Part shown: one piece after another, positions 1-8,551 of the stretch
How the letters are laid out: every line of letters starts with the position of its first letter
Position numbering within the stretch: position 1 is the stretch's first letter
Assembly (NCBI GenBank): GCA_015693905.1
Contig: CP065161.1
Location: forward strand, 1,426,001 to 1,490,000
Direction of reading: 5' to 3'
From: Rhodobacterales bacterium HKCCA1288
GTDB lineage: Bacteria > Pseudomonadota > Alphaproteobacteria > Rhodobacterales > Rhodobacteraceae
Length of the DNA stretch: 64,000 bases
The notes under the pieces: model-generated
Seen by the model: only the letters and a program-made list of their open reading frames with translations
Databases searched by the model: none
Told to the model about the DNA's origin: nothing
Position numbers and translations under genes: made by a program

Positions 1-660
1 CCGCAGATTGATCCAAAAGCTGATGACCATATCAAGCGACCCCATCGGAACGAGGGCCGTGACACTGGCGACACGGCGGGTGGCTTGGGCCACCTCAGCA
101 CGGGCCTGTGCATCTAGCCCTTCCAAAAACGCTGTCTCAATCACGCCCATTCGCAAATCTGCATCAAGCACATCCTCGACACTCTGCAAACGGTGGTCTG
201 CTGCGCCCTGCACGGCCATGCGATCGCGATAAAGCGCGCGCAGTTTGGGGATCAAAGCGGAAAGCTGTGCAAGGTTTTGGGCGGTCAAGGCCGATTGGGC
301 CTCAGCCTGCAAAGCCGTCATGCGCGACAGCCGCGCATAGGCCCGCCATTCGCTGATCGCAAAGACGATTACAGCCACGAAAAACAGGCCCACACTCACA
401 AGGGCCACCTGCCCCCAGATTGTGCCGCGCGCCATCATATCAAGAACAAAACCCCAAACAGCGTTGATCAAAAGCGCACTGGCAAGGCCGCCCGCCGACC
501 AGAGCAAAAACCGCGATGCACCTGACATCTTTTGGGGCGCGGGCCGTTCATCGGGCGCGGCGGATGGCGCGTCAAAAATCGCAGGCGCGTCCACGGGGGA
601 CGCGTCACCAACGCCCGCCGTTTCCTCATCCAAGATGATTGGGTTTTTCCGCGTGGCCAT
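1..660 (-). CDS. YcjF/TIGR01620-family inner membrane protein (3' end cut by window)
   Basis: An open frame on the minus strand runs from an ATG at 658-660 to the window edge without a stop, giving 220 codons. The start MATRKNPIILDEE is followed by an acidic, Pro/Ala-rich cytosolic stretch, then two hydrophobic segments at about residues 61-85 and 89-112, then a soluble helical part with the motif LIPKLRALYRDR and the segment VTALVPMGSLDMVISFW. This order matches the TIGR01620 / DUF697-type family (E. coli YcjF), usually near 340 residues, so about a third is missing. The function of the family is not established. It is the last gene on its strand after rpsD, separated by a terminator. Assignment is from recognition of the pattern. 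Confidence 0.7.
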   Translation of the reverse strand, partial: MATRKNPIILDEETAGVGDASPVDAPAIFDAPSAAPDERPAPQKMSGASRFLLWSAGGLASALLINAVWGFVLDMMARGTIWGQVALVSVGLFFVAVIVFAISEWRAYARLSRMTALQAEAQSALTAQNLAQLSALIPKLRALYRDRMAVQGAADHRLQSVEDVLDADLRMGVIETAFLEGLDAQARAEVAQATRRVASVTALVPMGSLDMVISFWINLR

Positions 661-734
661 ACGCCCCCCCTCCTCACTTCGCCGTCACCCGCAAGGGCGA
701 GCATAAGCAAAGAACCCTGCAGAGGAACAGTCAC

Positions 735-764
735 AAAAAAGCGCGCCACAGGGGGCGCGCTTTT
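735..764 (-). terminator. Rho-independent terminator of rpsD
   Basis: A perfect 7-bp GC stem (741-747 with 754-760, GCGCGCC/GGCGCGC) and a 6-nt loop is followed on the minus strand by six T (735-740). It lies 28 bp past the rpsD stop and in front of the YcjF-like gene. The four T on the other side could give weak activity in the opposite direction. Confidence 0.85.
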
Positions 765-791
765 GATCTTCTGAACTTGTGGCGGCGAAGA

Positions 792-1412
792 TTAGTTCTT
801 CGCGTAGAATTCAACCACGAGGTTTGGTTCCATCACGACAGGGTATGGCACATCGCCCAAACTAGGGGTGCGCACGAAAGTCGCGGTCATTTTGGAATGG
901 TCGGCCTCGACATAGTCAGGCACATCACGCTCTGCCAATTGCACAGCTTCCAGAACTGTTGCCAATTGCTTGGATTTCTGACGCACCTCAACAACATCAC
1001 CCTCCTTCACGCGGTAGGATGGGATATTGACGCGCTTGCCGTTCACCAAAACATGGCCGTGGTTTACGAATTGGCGGGCCGCAAAAACGGTTGGCACGAA
1101 TTTCGCGCGGTAAACAACGGCGTCCAAGCGGCGCTCCAACAGGCCGATAAGGTTTTCACCTGTATCACCTTTTACGCGCTCTGCTTCTGCATAGATGCGG
1201 CGGAATTGCTTTTCGGTCAAATCGCCGTAATAGCCCTTCAGCTTCTGCTTGGCGCGCAACTGCGTGCCGAAGTCAGACAGTTTCGCCTTGCGGCGCTGAC
1301 CATGCTGGCCTGGGCCATATTCGCGGCGGTTTACTGGGGATTTGGGGCGACCCCAAATGTTTTCGCCCATGCGGCGGTCGATTTTATACTTGGCAGACGT
1401 GCGTTTGGTCAC
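792..1412 (-). CDS. rpsD: 30S ribosomal protein S4
   Basis: The 206-residue product is full-length S4, a primary 16S rRNA binding protein that nucleates the body of the 30S subunit. It shows the N-terminal S4 domain ([19 protein letters not shown]) and the S4 RNA-binding domain around residues 95-155 with [14 protein letters not shown] and [16 protein letters not shown]. The start is GTG at 1410-1412, preceded by a good ribosome binding site AAGGAG. The gene is monocistronic here: it has its own leader and a terminator behind it. The N-terminus lacks the zinc-binding cysteines (C-minus form). Confidence 0.97.
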   Translation of the reverse strand: MTKRTSAKYKIDRRMGENIWGRPKSPVNRREYGPGQHGQRRKAKLSDFGTQLRAKQKLKGYYGDLTEKQFRRIYAEAERVKGDTGENLIGLLERRLDAVVYRAKFVPTVFAARQFVNHGHVLVNGKRVNIPSYRVKEGDVVEVRQKSKQLATVLEAVQLAERDVPDYVEADHSKMTATFVRTPSLGDVPYPVVMEPNLVVEFYAKN

Positions 1413-1560
1413 GGCTGATCTCCTTCGTTAGAACGCCCCAGATCGGGGCTATGAAGGGCGTTGTCCTTTGCCGCTGCTTTCGCTTTGGCCGACAGGCGTT
1501 CCCTTGCGGGGGCCACCAACACCAATGAAAAGAAGCACCGCAAACGGTGCCTCAGTGACG
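1413..1560 (-). promoter_or_regulatory. Structured leader of rpsD, possible S4 autoregulatory site
   Basis: Between the presumed start of transcription and the GTG of rpsD the RNA can form a terminator-like hairpin (1535-1550), and close to the ribosome binding site two mutually exclusive stems: AACGCCC (1432-1438) with GGGCGTT (1456-1462), or GCCCC (1435-1439) with GGGGC (1445-1449). In other bacteria S4 represses its own synthesis through a folded leader; whether this leader does so is inference from position and base pairing. Confidence 0.4.
1527..1550 (-). terminator. Terminator-like hairpin behind the Hint gene / in the rpsD leader
   Basis: The 6-bp stem GCACCG/CGGTGC (1535-1540, 1545-1550) with a 4-nt loop is followed on the minus strand by TTCTTTTC. 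It can end transcription from the Hint-domain gene. If the promoter proposed at 1566-1592 is used, it would lie at the very start of the rpsD leader and act as an attenuator. Confidence 0.5.
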
Positions 1561-1565
1561 CGGGG

Positions 1566-1592
1566 GCTATAGGGGATTCCTCGCGCTGTCAA
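1566..1592 (-). promoter_or_regulatory. Candidate sigma-70 type promoter for rpsD
   Basis: On the minus strand a perfect TTGACA (1587-1592) is followed by TATAGC (1566-1571) with a short 15-nt spacer. It lies about 155 bp before the rpsD start, in the only gap where a separate promoter could sit. The short spacer lowers confidence. Confidence 0.35.
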
Positions 1593-1612
1593 GCGCATGG
1601 GGGAAATCAAGC

Positions 1613-2704
1613 CTAGCTTAAGCCGTAAATCCCACGCGATGGCCCAAGATGGGCGGATAAAATCGCGGCTTCAGCCGCACCCAACATCCGCCGCACAGCA
1701 GGGCCAAACAGATCGGGATGGCCTGCAAGATCAGGATGACGTTCATAAAGGTCATCAAGGCAGGCGGCCGCATCGGCATCCATCTCGTCCTCGGGCAGTG
1801 CTGCATAAGCAGGGTGGAAACTGTCCACCGCGACACTGTTTGCAATCACGACCTGATGCCCCTCAAGCATAACGTGGAAATATGTGACAGAGGCCGCGCG
1901 GTGATCCACCCGTGCGCCCAAATCGCCTACCAAATCCTGTGCGCGCATCATGACCTCATCTTCGCCCCAAAGCGCCCGTGCCTCGGGCGATTTAATCAAT
2001 ACGCGATGATCAGGGGACACCAAGAGATCGGGTTCAGGTTTGCCTTTCCCAAAAAGACCCTGCGGCAATCGAATTGGGCGAAGATGCGGCATGGCAAAAA
2101 GCTGCGCGCCTGACAGGCTGCGCTGTCCCACCCAGAGGACTTCTTTCAAACCATTGTCGCGGGTGACAAGATAATCCCCTGCCCGCACATCCTCGACCGC
2201 AATTTCCCCTTTCAGTGCGGCCAATCGCGTGCCTTTGACAAAGCAAACAACAGGGCCTTGGCGGCGAAAGCGGGCGGAAAACCCGCCCCCCAAAGAGATG
2301 ATTGTCAAATGTTGGCGCGCGGGTGGCATGCCATCGGGAAAGAGCAATACCGTTTCGCGGCTATCCTCAAGGGTCAAGGGAACGGCACTAAAAAACCGCA
2401 CGCCATCGGACAGCACCATCGCATCACGATACAGGGGATCGTCAAGGTCGCTCGACAAGTGAGGCAGGGGCGCGGGTCTTTGCATGAACTTATGCACGAC
2501 CCGCGCCGCTTTGGCACGAAGTTGGAGAAGATCACGGCTGGATGTCAGAACAAGGGCGGCGTCTTTGCCTTCAAGCGGGAAGGCACGACCGTGCCAGCTC
2601 CAACTCATCCCTTCAGCCAGATCTTTCTTATTATAGTCCGAGTCTCCCTCGATCCGCGTCTGCGCCCAAGAAATGATGAACGCACCGCGCAACCCCATGC
2701 TCAT
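1613..2704 (-). CDS. Hint-domain protein (Hedgehog/intein-type, Hint_2 family)
   Basis: The 363-residue product carries a Hint module in its second half: VCFVKGTRLAALKGEIAVED around residues 153-172, with the Cys at 154 in the nucleophile position, then GDYLVTRDNG and the block VSPDHRVL near residue 230, where His233 lies. This is the Hint_2 pattern common in Rhodobacteraceae proteins. The N-terminal 150 residues (starting MSMGLRGAFIISWAQT) have no family I can name. The product looks cytoplasmic, as no signal peptide is seen. An alternative start is the Met at residue 3. Autoprocessing cannot be judged from sequence, and the natural role of these proteins is not established. Confidence 0.8.
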   Translation of the reverse strand: MSMGLRGAFIISWAQTRIEGDSDYNKKDLAEGMSWSWHGRAFPLEGKDAALVLTSSRDLLQLRAKAARVVHKFMQRPAPLPHLSSDLDDPLYRDAMVLSDGVRFFSAVPLTLEDSRETVLLFPDGMPPARQHLTIISLGGGFSARFRRQGPVVCFVKGTRLAALKGEIAVEDVRAGDYLVTRDNGLKEVLWVGQRSLSGAQLFAMPHLRPIRLPQGLFGKGKPEPDLLVSPDHRVLIKSPEARALWGEDEVMMRAQDLVGDLGARVDHRAASVTYFHVMLEGHQVVIANSVAVDSFHPAYAALPEDEMDADAAACLDDLYERHPDLAGHPDLFGPAVRRMLGAAEAAILSAHLGPSRGIYGLS

Positions 2705-2847
2705 GCGATGCCTGCCTTACTTGCCTCAATGCGTGCCGTTTATGTTTCGGCTTGGGCGGCAAGCTAGCATGGGTGATTCGTTCTGTGAATCCCCTTTGAC
2801 GCGTCTTGGCGAATTTTCGCACATAGACCTATGTTCAAGGAGGGGGG

Positions 2848-3774
2848 TTAGAAATTCCATCCAAGGCTGACCGACCCAACAACCTGCCCCGTAGTTTGGC
2901 CGGCAAATTCGGGCGAGAGATAGGTCACCCCATAAAAGGCCGTGTAGCCGTTTTGGCCATAATGCACACCCCCGCGTAGGCGGTGACGCTCATCTTGTGC
3001 ATCAGCACCATGGCCCGCGGGTAAGTATTCAGAGGCATCGACATAGGCCCAATCCGCACCCAAGACCAAAGATAGCCCATTGTCCTCCTCAGAGGCTATA
3101 CCACTAAACCGCTGACCCGTGATTGGATCTCGTAGGCGCAACCCGTTTTGCCCCCATTGACCCAATGTCAGGTCAAACCCAAAACGGGCCAAATCCTCTG
3201 CCCCGTAGGTCAGACCAAGGAACGGGCGCAGAAAGACCCCTTCGGAGATCGCATATTCATTATTCGCCTCAAAACTAAGATCCAATAGGGTCTTGTTTTG
3301 CAATTCACGATTGCCGGCATTCACAACGGGTTGGCTTAACGCCTCATGCAAATCGCGCTGCAACTCGCGAATGCCTGTCTGTGGGCCAACCCCCAAAATA
3401 TCCGCGCCCATCGCAATATCGGCACCGCGCCAATTGAAATGGCTATGCACCCCAAAGGCCAACACGCCCGTATAGAGGCGATCATTCAGCGCAGGGGTCG
3501 TGACATTGGCAGGAGCAATCGCCTCGCCGCGCAGGCGGAATTCGATGACATCGAGCGGGCGTGAGGTCAAATCACCCTGCCATTCCGATCCGTAAAGCAC
3601 GCTGATGGAATAGGAGCCTGTGCGCCACCGATCTTCGCCATCCCCAATGACATCATTGTTCAGCAACCGCCCATTGCCGAGATAGGTAAATCCCGCGTCT
3701 TCAGCGGCCACAGGCAAAGCGCCCCCCGCAATGATCAACAGCCCAAGCAGGATGCCTTTGGAACCAAATCGCAT
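2848..3774 (-). CDS. LpxR-like lipid A deacylase family protein (DUF2219)
   Basis: The 308-residue product has a signal peptide (MRFGSKGILLGLLIIAGG, cleavage near AAEDA) and a beta-rich body ending in Phe (LGWNF), as outer-membrane barrels do. LpxR-family hallmarks are visible: NND near residues 39-41, then WRTGSYS, and the block LGVGPQTG with a downstream His143 (RDLHEAL) in the place of the family's catalytic histidine. LpxR of Salmonella removes the 3'-acyloxyacyl chain of lipid A; whether this homologue is active is unknown. The ATG at 3772-3774 was chosen because AAGGA lies 9 nt ahead; a longer TTG start six codons upstream is less likely. Confidence 0.75.
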   Translation of the reverse strand: MRFGSKGILLGLLIIAGGALPVAAEDAGFTYLGNGRLLNNDVIGDGEDRWRTGSYSISVLYGSEWQGDLTSRPLDVIEFRLRGEAIAPANVTTPALNDRLYTGVLAFGVHSHFNWRGADIAMGADILGVGPQTGIRELQRDLHEALSQPVVNAGNRELQNKTLLDLSFEANNEYAISEGVFLRPFLGLTYGAEDLARFGFDLTLGQWGQNGLRLRDPITGQRFSGIASEEDNGLSLVLGADWAYVDASEYLPAGHGADAQDERHRLRGGVHYGQNGYTAFYGVTYLSPEFAGQTTGQVVGSVSLGWNF

Positions 3775-3913
3775 TATTAAATATCCTTGCAAACGTCACT
3801 CTGGCCAAAGGCGAGCGCATAATAAACCTGACAGGGCCAGATTACGGCCAGCCGCGTTCACAAGGCAATTAATAATAAAATTGTGTCTAAAATTTGTTTA
3901 TGACTGTGCTGTG

Positions 3914-3922
3914 TTATCCACA
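3914..3922 (+). promoter_or_regulatory. Perfect DnaA box in an AT-rich gap
   Basis: TTATCCACA, the consensus DnaA-binding 9-mer, lies 5 bp from the nrdJ stop and next to an AT-rich stretch (3866-3905) in the region upstream of the LpxR-like gene. A single box can arise by chance; no cluster is present, so this is not an origin. Confidence 0.3.
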
Positions 3923-3927
3923 GGGAC

Positions 3928-6207
3928 TTAGCCGCATTTTGAATAGCCGCAATCGGTGCAAGTCATGCACCCCTCGCTCATCCGCATCGCAGAAGACCCA
4001 CAGGAATTACACTCTGCCGCCCCTGTGCGGCCTGCGCCCAAATCATAGACCTCGGCGGTGGGATCGGTTTTCAACCCCATCCCCTCGCCCGAAATAAACC
4101 CGATTGAGATCAGATGCCGTTCGATAACACCGCCAATCGCCGCTAAGATCGAGGGCACATATTTACCCCCAATCCATGCCCCCCCGCGCGGATCAAACAC
4201 GGCTTTGAGTTCTTCTACCACGAAACTCACATCACCGCCGCGGCGGAAGACAGCCGACATCATCCGCGTCAACGCCACTGTCCACGCGTAATGTTCCATA
4301 TTCTTGGAATTGATAAACACCTCAAACGGCCTACGATGACCGCTGAGCACGACATCATTGATCGTGATATAAATCGCGTGCGGGCTATCGGGCCATTTCA
4401 GTTTATAGGTATTGCCCTCTAGGGTCTGCGGCCGCTCTAGCGGCTCGGAGATATAAACCACTTCGCCCGTAGAGGCCTCGCGCGCGGTGGCGCCATCTGG
4501 CTTTGCTTCTGCCTCAGAAACACTCAGGACACTGCCCGTCACATCATTGGGGCGATAAGTGGTGCACCCCTTACAGCCCGTTTCATAAGCCTGCAGATAG
4601 ACATCTTTGAAGGCCTCAAAGCTGATATCTTGCGGCACGTTGATGGTTTTCGAGATGGAACTATCCACCCATTTCTGCGCGGCCGCCTGCATGCGCACAT
4701 GATCAGCAGGGGCAAGGGTTTGCGCATTTACAAAAAACGCAGGCAATTCTGCATCACCCTGTTTTTCGCGCCAAAGTTTTACCGCGTAATCGGTCACCTC
4801 CTCCTCGCTGCGCGACCCATCCCGCTGCAACACTTTGCGCGTGTAGCTATAGGCAAAAACGGGCTCAATCCCAGAGGAGACATTTCCCGCATAAAGGCTG
4901 ATGGTGCCTGTGGGCGCAATCGAGGTCAAAAGCGCGTTTCGGATGCCATCTTTGGCAATCGCCTCGCGCAAATCTTGATCCATCTGCGCCATATTCCCGG
5001 ACGCCAAGAACGCCTCGGCGTCAAATAAGGGGAATGCACCTTTTTCCCGCGCCAATTCAACCGAAGCCCAATAGGCCGCATGGGCAATTTCCTTCATCCA
5101 AATCTCGGATTGCGCCACTGCGTCATCGGCGCCATAGCGCAGGCCAAGCATCAAAAGGGCATCGGCCAAACCCGTCACACCCAAACCAATGCGCCGCTTT
5201 GCTTGGGCCTCGCGCGCCTGTGCCTCGAGGGGAAAACGACTGGCATCCACCACGTTATCCATCATCCGCACAGCGACCCGCACCAAATCCTTCAGCGCCT
5301 CAAGATCAAGGGCCGCATCCGCCTCAAACGGCGCGCGCACAAGCCGCGCAAGGTTAACAGAACCAAGCAAACACGCCCCATAGGGCGGCAAAGGTTGTTC
5401 GCCGCACGGATTGGTTGCCGCAATGGTTTCGCAATAGGCCAGATTATTGGATTGGTTGATGCGATCGATAAAAATCACACCTGGCTCAGCGTAATCATAG
5501 GTCGATTGCATAATCTGGTTCCACAGGTCGCGCGCCTGCACCGTGCGGTAAACCTTGTTGTCAAACACCAATTCCCAAGGCCCGTCCGCTTTGACCGCCT
5601 CCATAAAGGCATCGGTGACGAGAACAGAGACATTGAACATCCGCAGCCGCGCCGCATCAGATTTGGCGGTGATAAAATCTTCGATGTCTGGGTGGTCGCA
5701 GCGCATCGTTGCCATCATCGCGCCGCGGCGCGAGCCAGCCGACATAATCGTGCGGCACATGGAATCCCAAACATCCATAAAACTCAGCGGGCCAGAGGCA
5801 TCCGCGGCCACGCCCTTAACATCCGCGCCTTTGGGTCGGATGGTCGAGAAATCGTAGCCGATCCCGCCCCCCTGCTGCATCGTCAAAGCCGCCTCTTTGA
5901 GCATATCAAAAATGCCGCTCATGCTGTCGGGGATTGTGCCCATGACAAAGCAATTGAAAAGCGTGACACTGCGCCCCGTTCCCGCACCCGCCGTGATGCG
6001 ACCTGCCGGTAGATATTTGAAATCCTCAAGGGCTTCGTAGAATTTTTCTTCCCAATAGGCGGGATCTTTCTCCACCGAGGCCAAAGCCCGCGCGATCCGC
6101 CGCCAAGTGTCCTCGACAGTGCGGTCAATGGGTGTGCCATCCGCCTCTTTAAGGCGATATTTCATATCCCAAATTTGTTCAGCAATCGGGGCGGCAAAAC
6201 GAGACAT
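3928..6207 (-). CDS. nrdJ: Adenosylcobalamin-dependent (class II) ribonucleoside-diphosphate reductase
   Basis: The 759-residue enzyme makes deoxyribonucleotides using a B12-derived radical, independent of oxygen. The catalytic loop NPCGEQ gives N266, C268 and E270; Cys86 (FNCFVMG) and Cys279 (PYGACLLGSVN) fit the redox pair. The C-terminus is Cys-rich (CNSCG, then CMTCTDCGYSKCG), the usual electron-relay tail. The start MSRFAAPIAEQIWDMKYR was chosen by similarity to family members; a GTG 11 codons earlier also fits the frame. No cobalamin riboswitch is seen in the 117-bp gap to the divergent DUF1489 gene. No class I reductase is in this window. Confidence 0.96.
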   Translation of the reverse strand: MSRFAAPIAEQIWDMKYRLKEADGTPIDRTVEDTWRRIARALASVEKDPAYWEEKFYEALEDFKYLPAGRITAGAGTGRSVTLFNCFVMGTIPDSMSGIFDMLKEAALTMQQGGGIGYDFSTIRPKGADVKGVAADASGPLSFMDVWDSMCRTIMSAGSRRGAMMATMRCDHPDIEDFITAKSDAARLRMFNVSVLVTDAFMEAVKADGPWELVFDNKVYRTVQARDLWNQIMQSTYDYAEPGVIFIDRINQSNNLAYCETIAATNPCGEQPLPPYGACLLGSVNLARLVRAPFEADAALDLEALKDLVRVAVRMMDNVVDASRFPLEAQAREAQAKRRIGLGVTGLADALLMLGLRYGADDAVAQSEIWMKEIAHAAYWASVELAREKGAFPLFDAEAFLASGNMAQMDQDLREAIAKDGIRNALLTSIAPTGTISLYAGNVSSGIEPVFAYSYTRKVLQRDGSRSEEEVTDYAVKLWREKQGDAELPAFFVNAQTLAPADHVRMQAAAQKWVDSSISKTINVPQDISFEAFKDVYLQAYETGCKGCTTYRPNDVTGSVLSVSEAEAKPDGATAREASTGEVVYISEPLERPQTLEGNTYKLKWPDSPHAIYITINDVVLSGHRRPFEVFINSKNMEHYAWTVALTRMMSAVFRRGGDVSFVVEELKAVFDPRGGAWIGGKYVPSILAAIGGVIERHLISIGFISGEGMGLKTDPTAEVYDLGAGRTGAAECNSCGSSAMRMSEGCMTCTDCGYSKCG

Positions 6208-6324
6208 AGCGCAGACTTTCACGATCAGATGGGGAAACACAAACTAGGGGCCTTGGCGCAAGCGGTCAACTTGAACCTTGTGAAAAATAGCATACCATAT
6301 CTTGAGGGACTTTGGGGAAGAGAT

Positions 6325-6756
6325 ATGAGCAGCACCATAAATCTGGTCAAATTATGTGTCGGCGCCGAAGAGGTGCAGGATCTTTTGAACTGGCAAAAGA
6401 ACCCGCGCGCCTTGGGGCCATCGGGCCTGCCGCGCCATGTGACACGGATGTGGCCCAAGCGTGAGGCAGAAATTCTTGCAGGCGGATCGCTTTATTGGGT
6501 GTTCAAAGGATTGATCCTGTGCCGCCAAAAAATCTTGGCCCTCGAGGAGGTTGATCGCGGCGATGGGATCAGGCGCTGCGGCATCGTTTTGGAACAGGAC
6601 GTCACCCGCGTGACACCCACGCCCAAACGCCCGTTTCAAGGGTGGCGCTACCTCAAACCCGAAGACAGCCCCCGAGATTTAAACGCCAATCGCGCAGAAG
6701 AAGAAACTTTGCCGCGTGAATTGCAAACTGCTTTGGCTGAAATCGGCGTTCTTTAG
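6325..6756 (+). CDS. DUF1489 family protein
   Basis: The 143-residue product starts MSSTINLVKLCVGAEEVQDL and contains the family pattern TRMWPKREAEIL, GGSLYWVFKG and GWRYLKPEDSPRDL. DUF1489 proteins are small soluble alphaproteobacterial proteins with no known function. The start at 6325 follows GGGGAAGAG; a longer frame from 6175 would overlap nrdJ and is rejected. The gene is divergent from nrdJ, and its TAG stop overlaps the TAA of hisG in a tail-to-tail TTAG. Confidence 0.85.
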   Translation: MSSTINLVKLCVGAEEVQDLLNWQKNPRALGPSGLPRHVTRMWPKREAEILAGGSLYWVFKGLILCRQKILALEEVDRGDGIRRCGIVLEQDVTRVTPTPKRPFQGWRYLKPEDSPRDLNANRAEEETLPRELQTALAEIGVL

Positions 6757-7442
6757 ATCGAAAGCTTGGTTTTCAGCCCATCAAGGGCGGCTCGGGCCCC
6801 ATCTGTCCAATCTGCGCCGCGCGCCCGAAACAGCATCGCTTGGCTGCGCAAGATCATCCCATCCGACAGGATTTTCAGGTTATTGGCCCGCAAGGTTTCC
6901 CCTGTTGAGGTGATATCAGCGATCAATTCCGCCGTGCCATGCGCCACGGTGCCCTCGGTCGCGCCTTGGCTGTCGACCAATTGATAATCGGCAACACCTG
7001 CAGCGCGCAGATAGTCCCGCACAAGACGATGGTATTTCGTGGCGATCCGCAAACGCATCCCATGGGCCTCGCGGAAATCTGCGGCAACAGCGTCCAGATC
7101 ATCCACGCAATCCACATCAATCCAACATTGCGGCACGGCCAAAACCAAATCCGCAAAGCCAAATCCAAGCTCGGCCAATTCTTCGACCGACTGATCCCAT
7201 GCGGGGATCTTCTCACGCACAAGATCGGTGCCTGTCACGCCCAAATGAATGCGGCCCGCCGCCATTTCGCGCGGAATTTCTCCCGCAGACAGCAACATCA
7301 ACTGCATATCCGCCCCCGAAACTTCGGCAGCATAATCGCGCTCTGAGCCTGCGCGGCGCATCTCAACCCCGCGCGCTGCAAACCAATCAAAGGTCTTTTC
7401 CATCAACCGCCCCTTAGACGGCACCGCAATACGCAACGTCAT
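6753..7442 (-). CDS. hisG: ATP phosphoribosyltransferase, short form catalytic subunit
   Basis: The 229-residue enzyme catalyses the first step of histidine biosynthesis (ATP + PRPP to phosphoribosyl-ATP). It begins [17 protein letters not shown] and carries the PRPP-binding type stretch TEGTVAHGTAELIADITSTG near residue 165. It lacks the C-terminal regulatory domain of long-form HisG, so it must work with HisZ, encoded immediately upstream. Its ATG overlaps the hisZ stop (ATGA), which suggests translational coupling. It closes the hisS-hisZ-hisG operon. Confidence 0.97.
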   Translation of the reverse strand: MTLRIAVPSKGRLMEKTFDWFAARGVEMRRAGSERDYAAEVSGADMQLMLLSAGEIPREMAAGRIHLGVTGTDLVREKIPAWDQSVEELAELGFGFADLVLAVPQCWIDVDCVDDLDAVAADFREAHGMRLRIATKYHRLVRDYLRAAGVADYQLVDSQGATEGTVAHGTAELIADITSTGETLRANNLKILSDGMILRSQAMLFRARGADWTDGARAALDGLKTKLSI

Positions 7443-8551
7443 ATGCCACCCTCCTGACACGAGAGGCCATGCAGCAATTCAGGACGGATCACCCCGCCCA
7501 CGGCAGCAATCTCACGACCATTGCCCAAGATTTTGGTCAGCGCATCATAGCGTCCACCTGTGGCAACGGGGGGCATATGCGGGTCAGTTTCGTTGAAAAA
7601 GCCGAACACAAACCCATCATAATATTCCATATTCGTCCGCCCATAGGAGGCCTCGAACCATAGGTCATCTACGGCGACACCTGCGGCGGACATCGCCTCA
7701 ATACGGCGCACCAAGCCTGAAATGGCGCTATCGATCTGCGGTAAATCCACAGCCAAATCCCGCAATTGTGCGACTGCGTTTGGTAGGGTTTCGCGCAAGG
7801 ACAAAACCCGCTCCAAGGCTTCGGCCTGCGCCGCCGAAATACTGGGCGCATCATCATCCTCGGCCAAAGCGCGCATACGGCGCAAGACATCAGCGGGGCT
7901 GCGTAGACCACTCCAATTTTCAGTGGCGTCAATCATGGCTTCAGGCCCTAAATCCGACATCTGGGCAATCAATGCTGCACGGGTCGCAGGGGCATCGCTG
8001 CGGCCTGAAAAACGATCCAGCAAGCGCCGAAAACGGCGCGGACGCCACACATGACGCCGCAAGGCGCGTTTGCGCCGCTCGGTTGTATCAAGGGCAGATA
8101 TCGCGGCCAAAACGACGCCAATATCGCCAGTGACGGCACGCAGGCCATATGGGGCAAGCAATGAGGTAAAAAGGGCAAAGACTTCGGCATCTGCGCGCGC
8201 AGGGTCATCACGATCAAACAGCTCATATCCCACTTGCAGATATTCGCTCGCGCGGGCGGGACTGGCCTCCTGCTTGCGGAAAACCTCGCCCATGTAGCTG
8301 TAGCGCGCAGGCTCCGCCCCGTCCGACATATGGCGCTGCACCACGGGCACGGTGAAATCGGGCCGCAGCATCATTTCGCCGCGATTGGGGTCATGCGTGA
8401 CATAAGCCCGCGCGCGGATATCTTCGCCATAGAGATCAAGCAGCGTATCAGCAGGCAGCAAATGATCGGCCTCAAAAGCCACGGCGCCCGCGGCTTGAAA
8501 TGCTGCAAAGAACCGCTCCGCCTCCGAACGAATGGCCGCTTTTTGGCTCAT
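7439..8551 (-). CDS. hisZ: ATP phosphoribosyltransferase regulatory subunit HisZ
   Basis: The 370-residue product resembles the catalytic core of histidyl-tRNA synthetase and forms the allosteric partner of short HisG. Class II synthetase-like motifs are visible: [13 protein letters not shown] near residue 63 (motif 2 region) and [11 protein letters not shown] near 85, followed by [12 protein letters not shown]. The C-terminal anticodon-binding domain of HisS is absent, as in HisZ. It overlaps hisS upstream and hisG downstream by ATGA junctions, so the three are co-translated. Confidence 0.95.
   Translation of the reverse strand: MSQKAAIRSEAERFFAAFQAAGAVAFEADHLLPADTLLDLYGEDIRARAYVTHDPNRGEMMLRPDFTVPVVQRHMSDGAEPARYSYMGEVFRKQEASPARASEYLQVGYELFDRDDPARADAEVFALFTSLLAPYGLRAVTGDIGVVLAAISALDTTERRKRALRRHVWRPRRFRRLLDRFSGRSDAPATRAALIAQMSDLGPEAMIDATENWSGLRSPADVLRRMRALAEDDDAPSISAAQAEALERVLSLRETLPNAVAQLRDLAVDLPQIDSAISGLVRRIEAMSAAGVAVDDLWFEASYGRTNMEYYDGFVFGFFNETDPHMPPVATGGRYDALTKILGNGREIAAVGGVIRPELLHGLSCQEGGI

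Noticed and set aside
639-1418. Long open frame (259 aa) on the plus strand
   Set aside because: It is antisense to rpsD, whose protein is clearly conserved; the frame has no recognisable motifs and no ribosome binding site.
5080-6012. 310-residue open frame on the plus strand
   Set aside because: It is antisense to nrdJ, with composition typical of a shadow frame.
6208-6324. Cobalamin riboswitch ahead of nrdJ
   Set aside because: No B12-box-like sequence or suitable fold was seen in the short gap.
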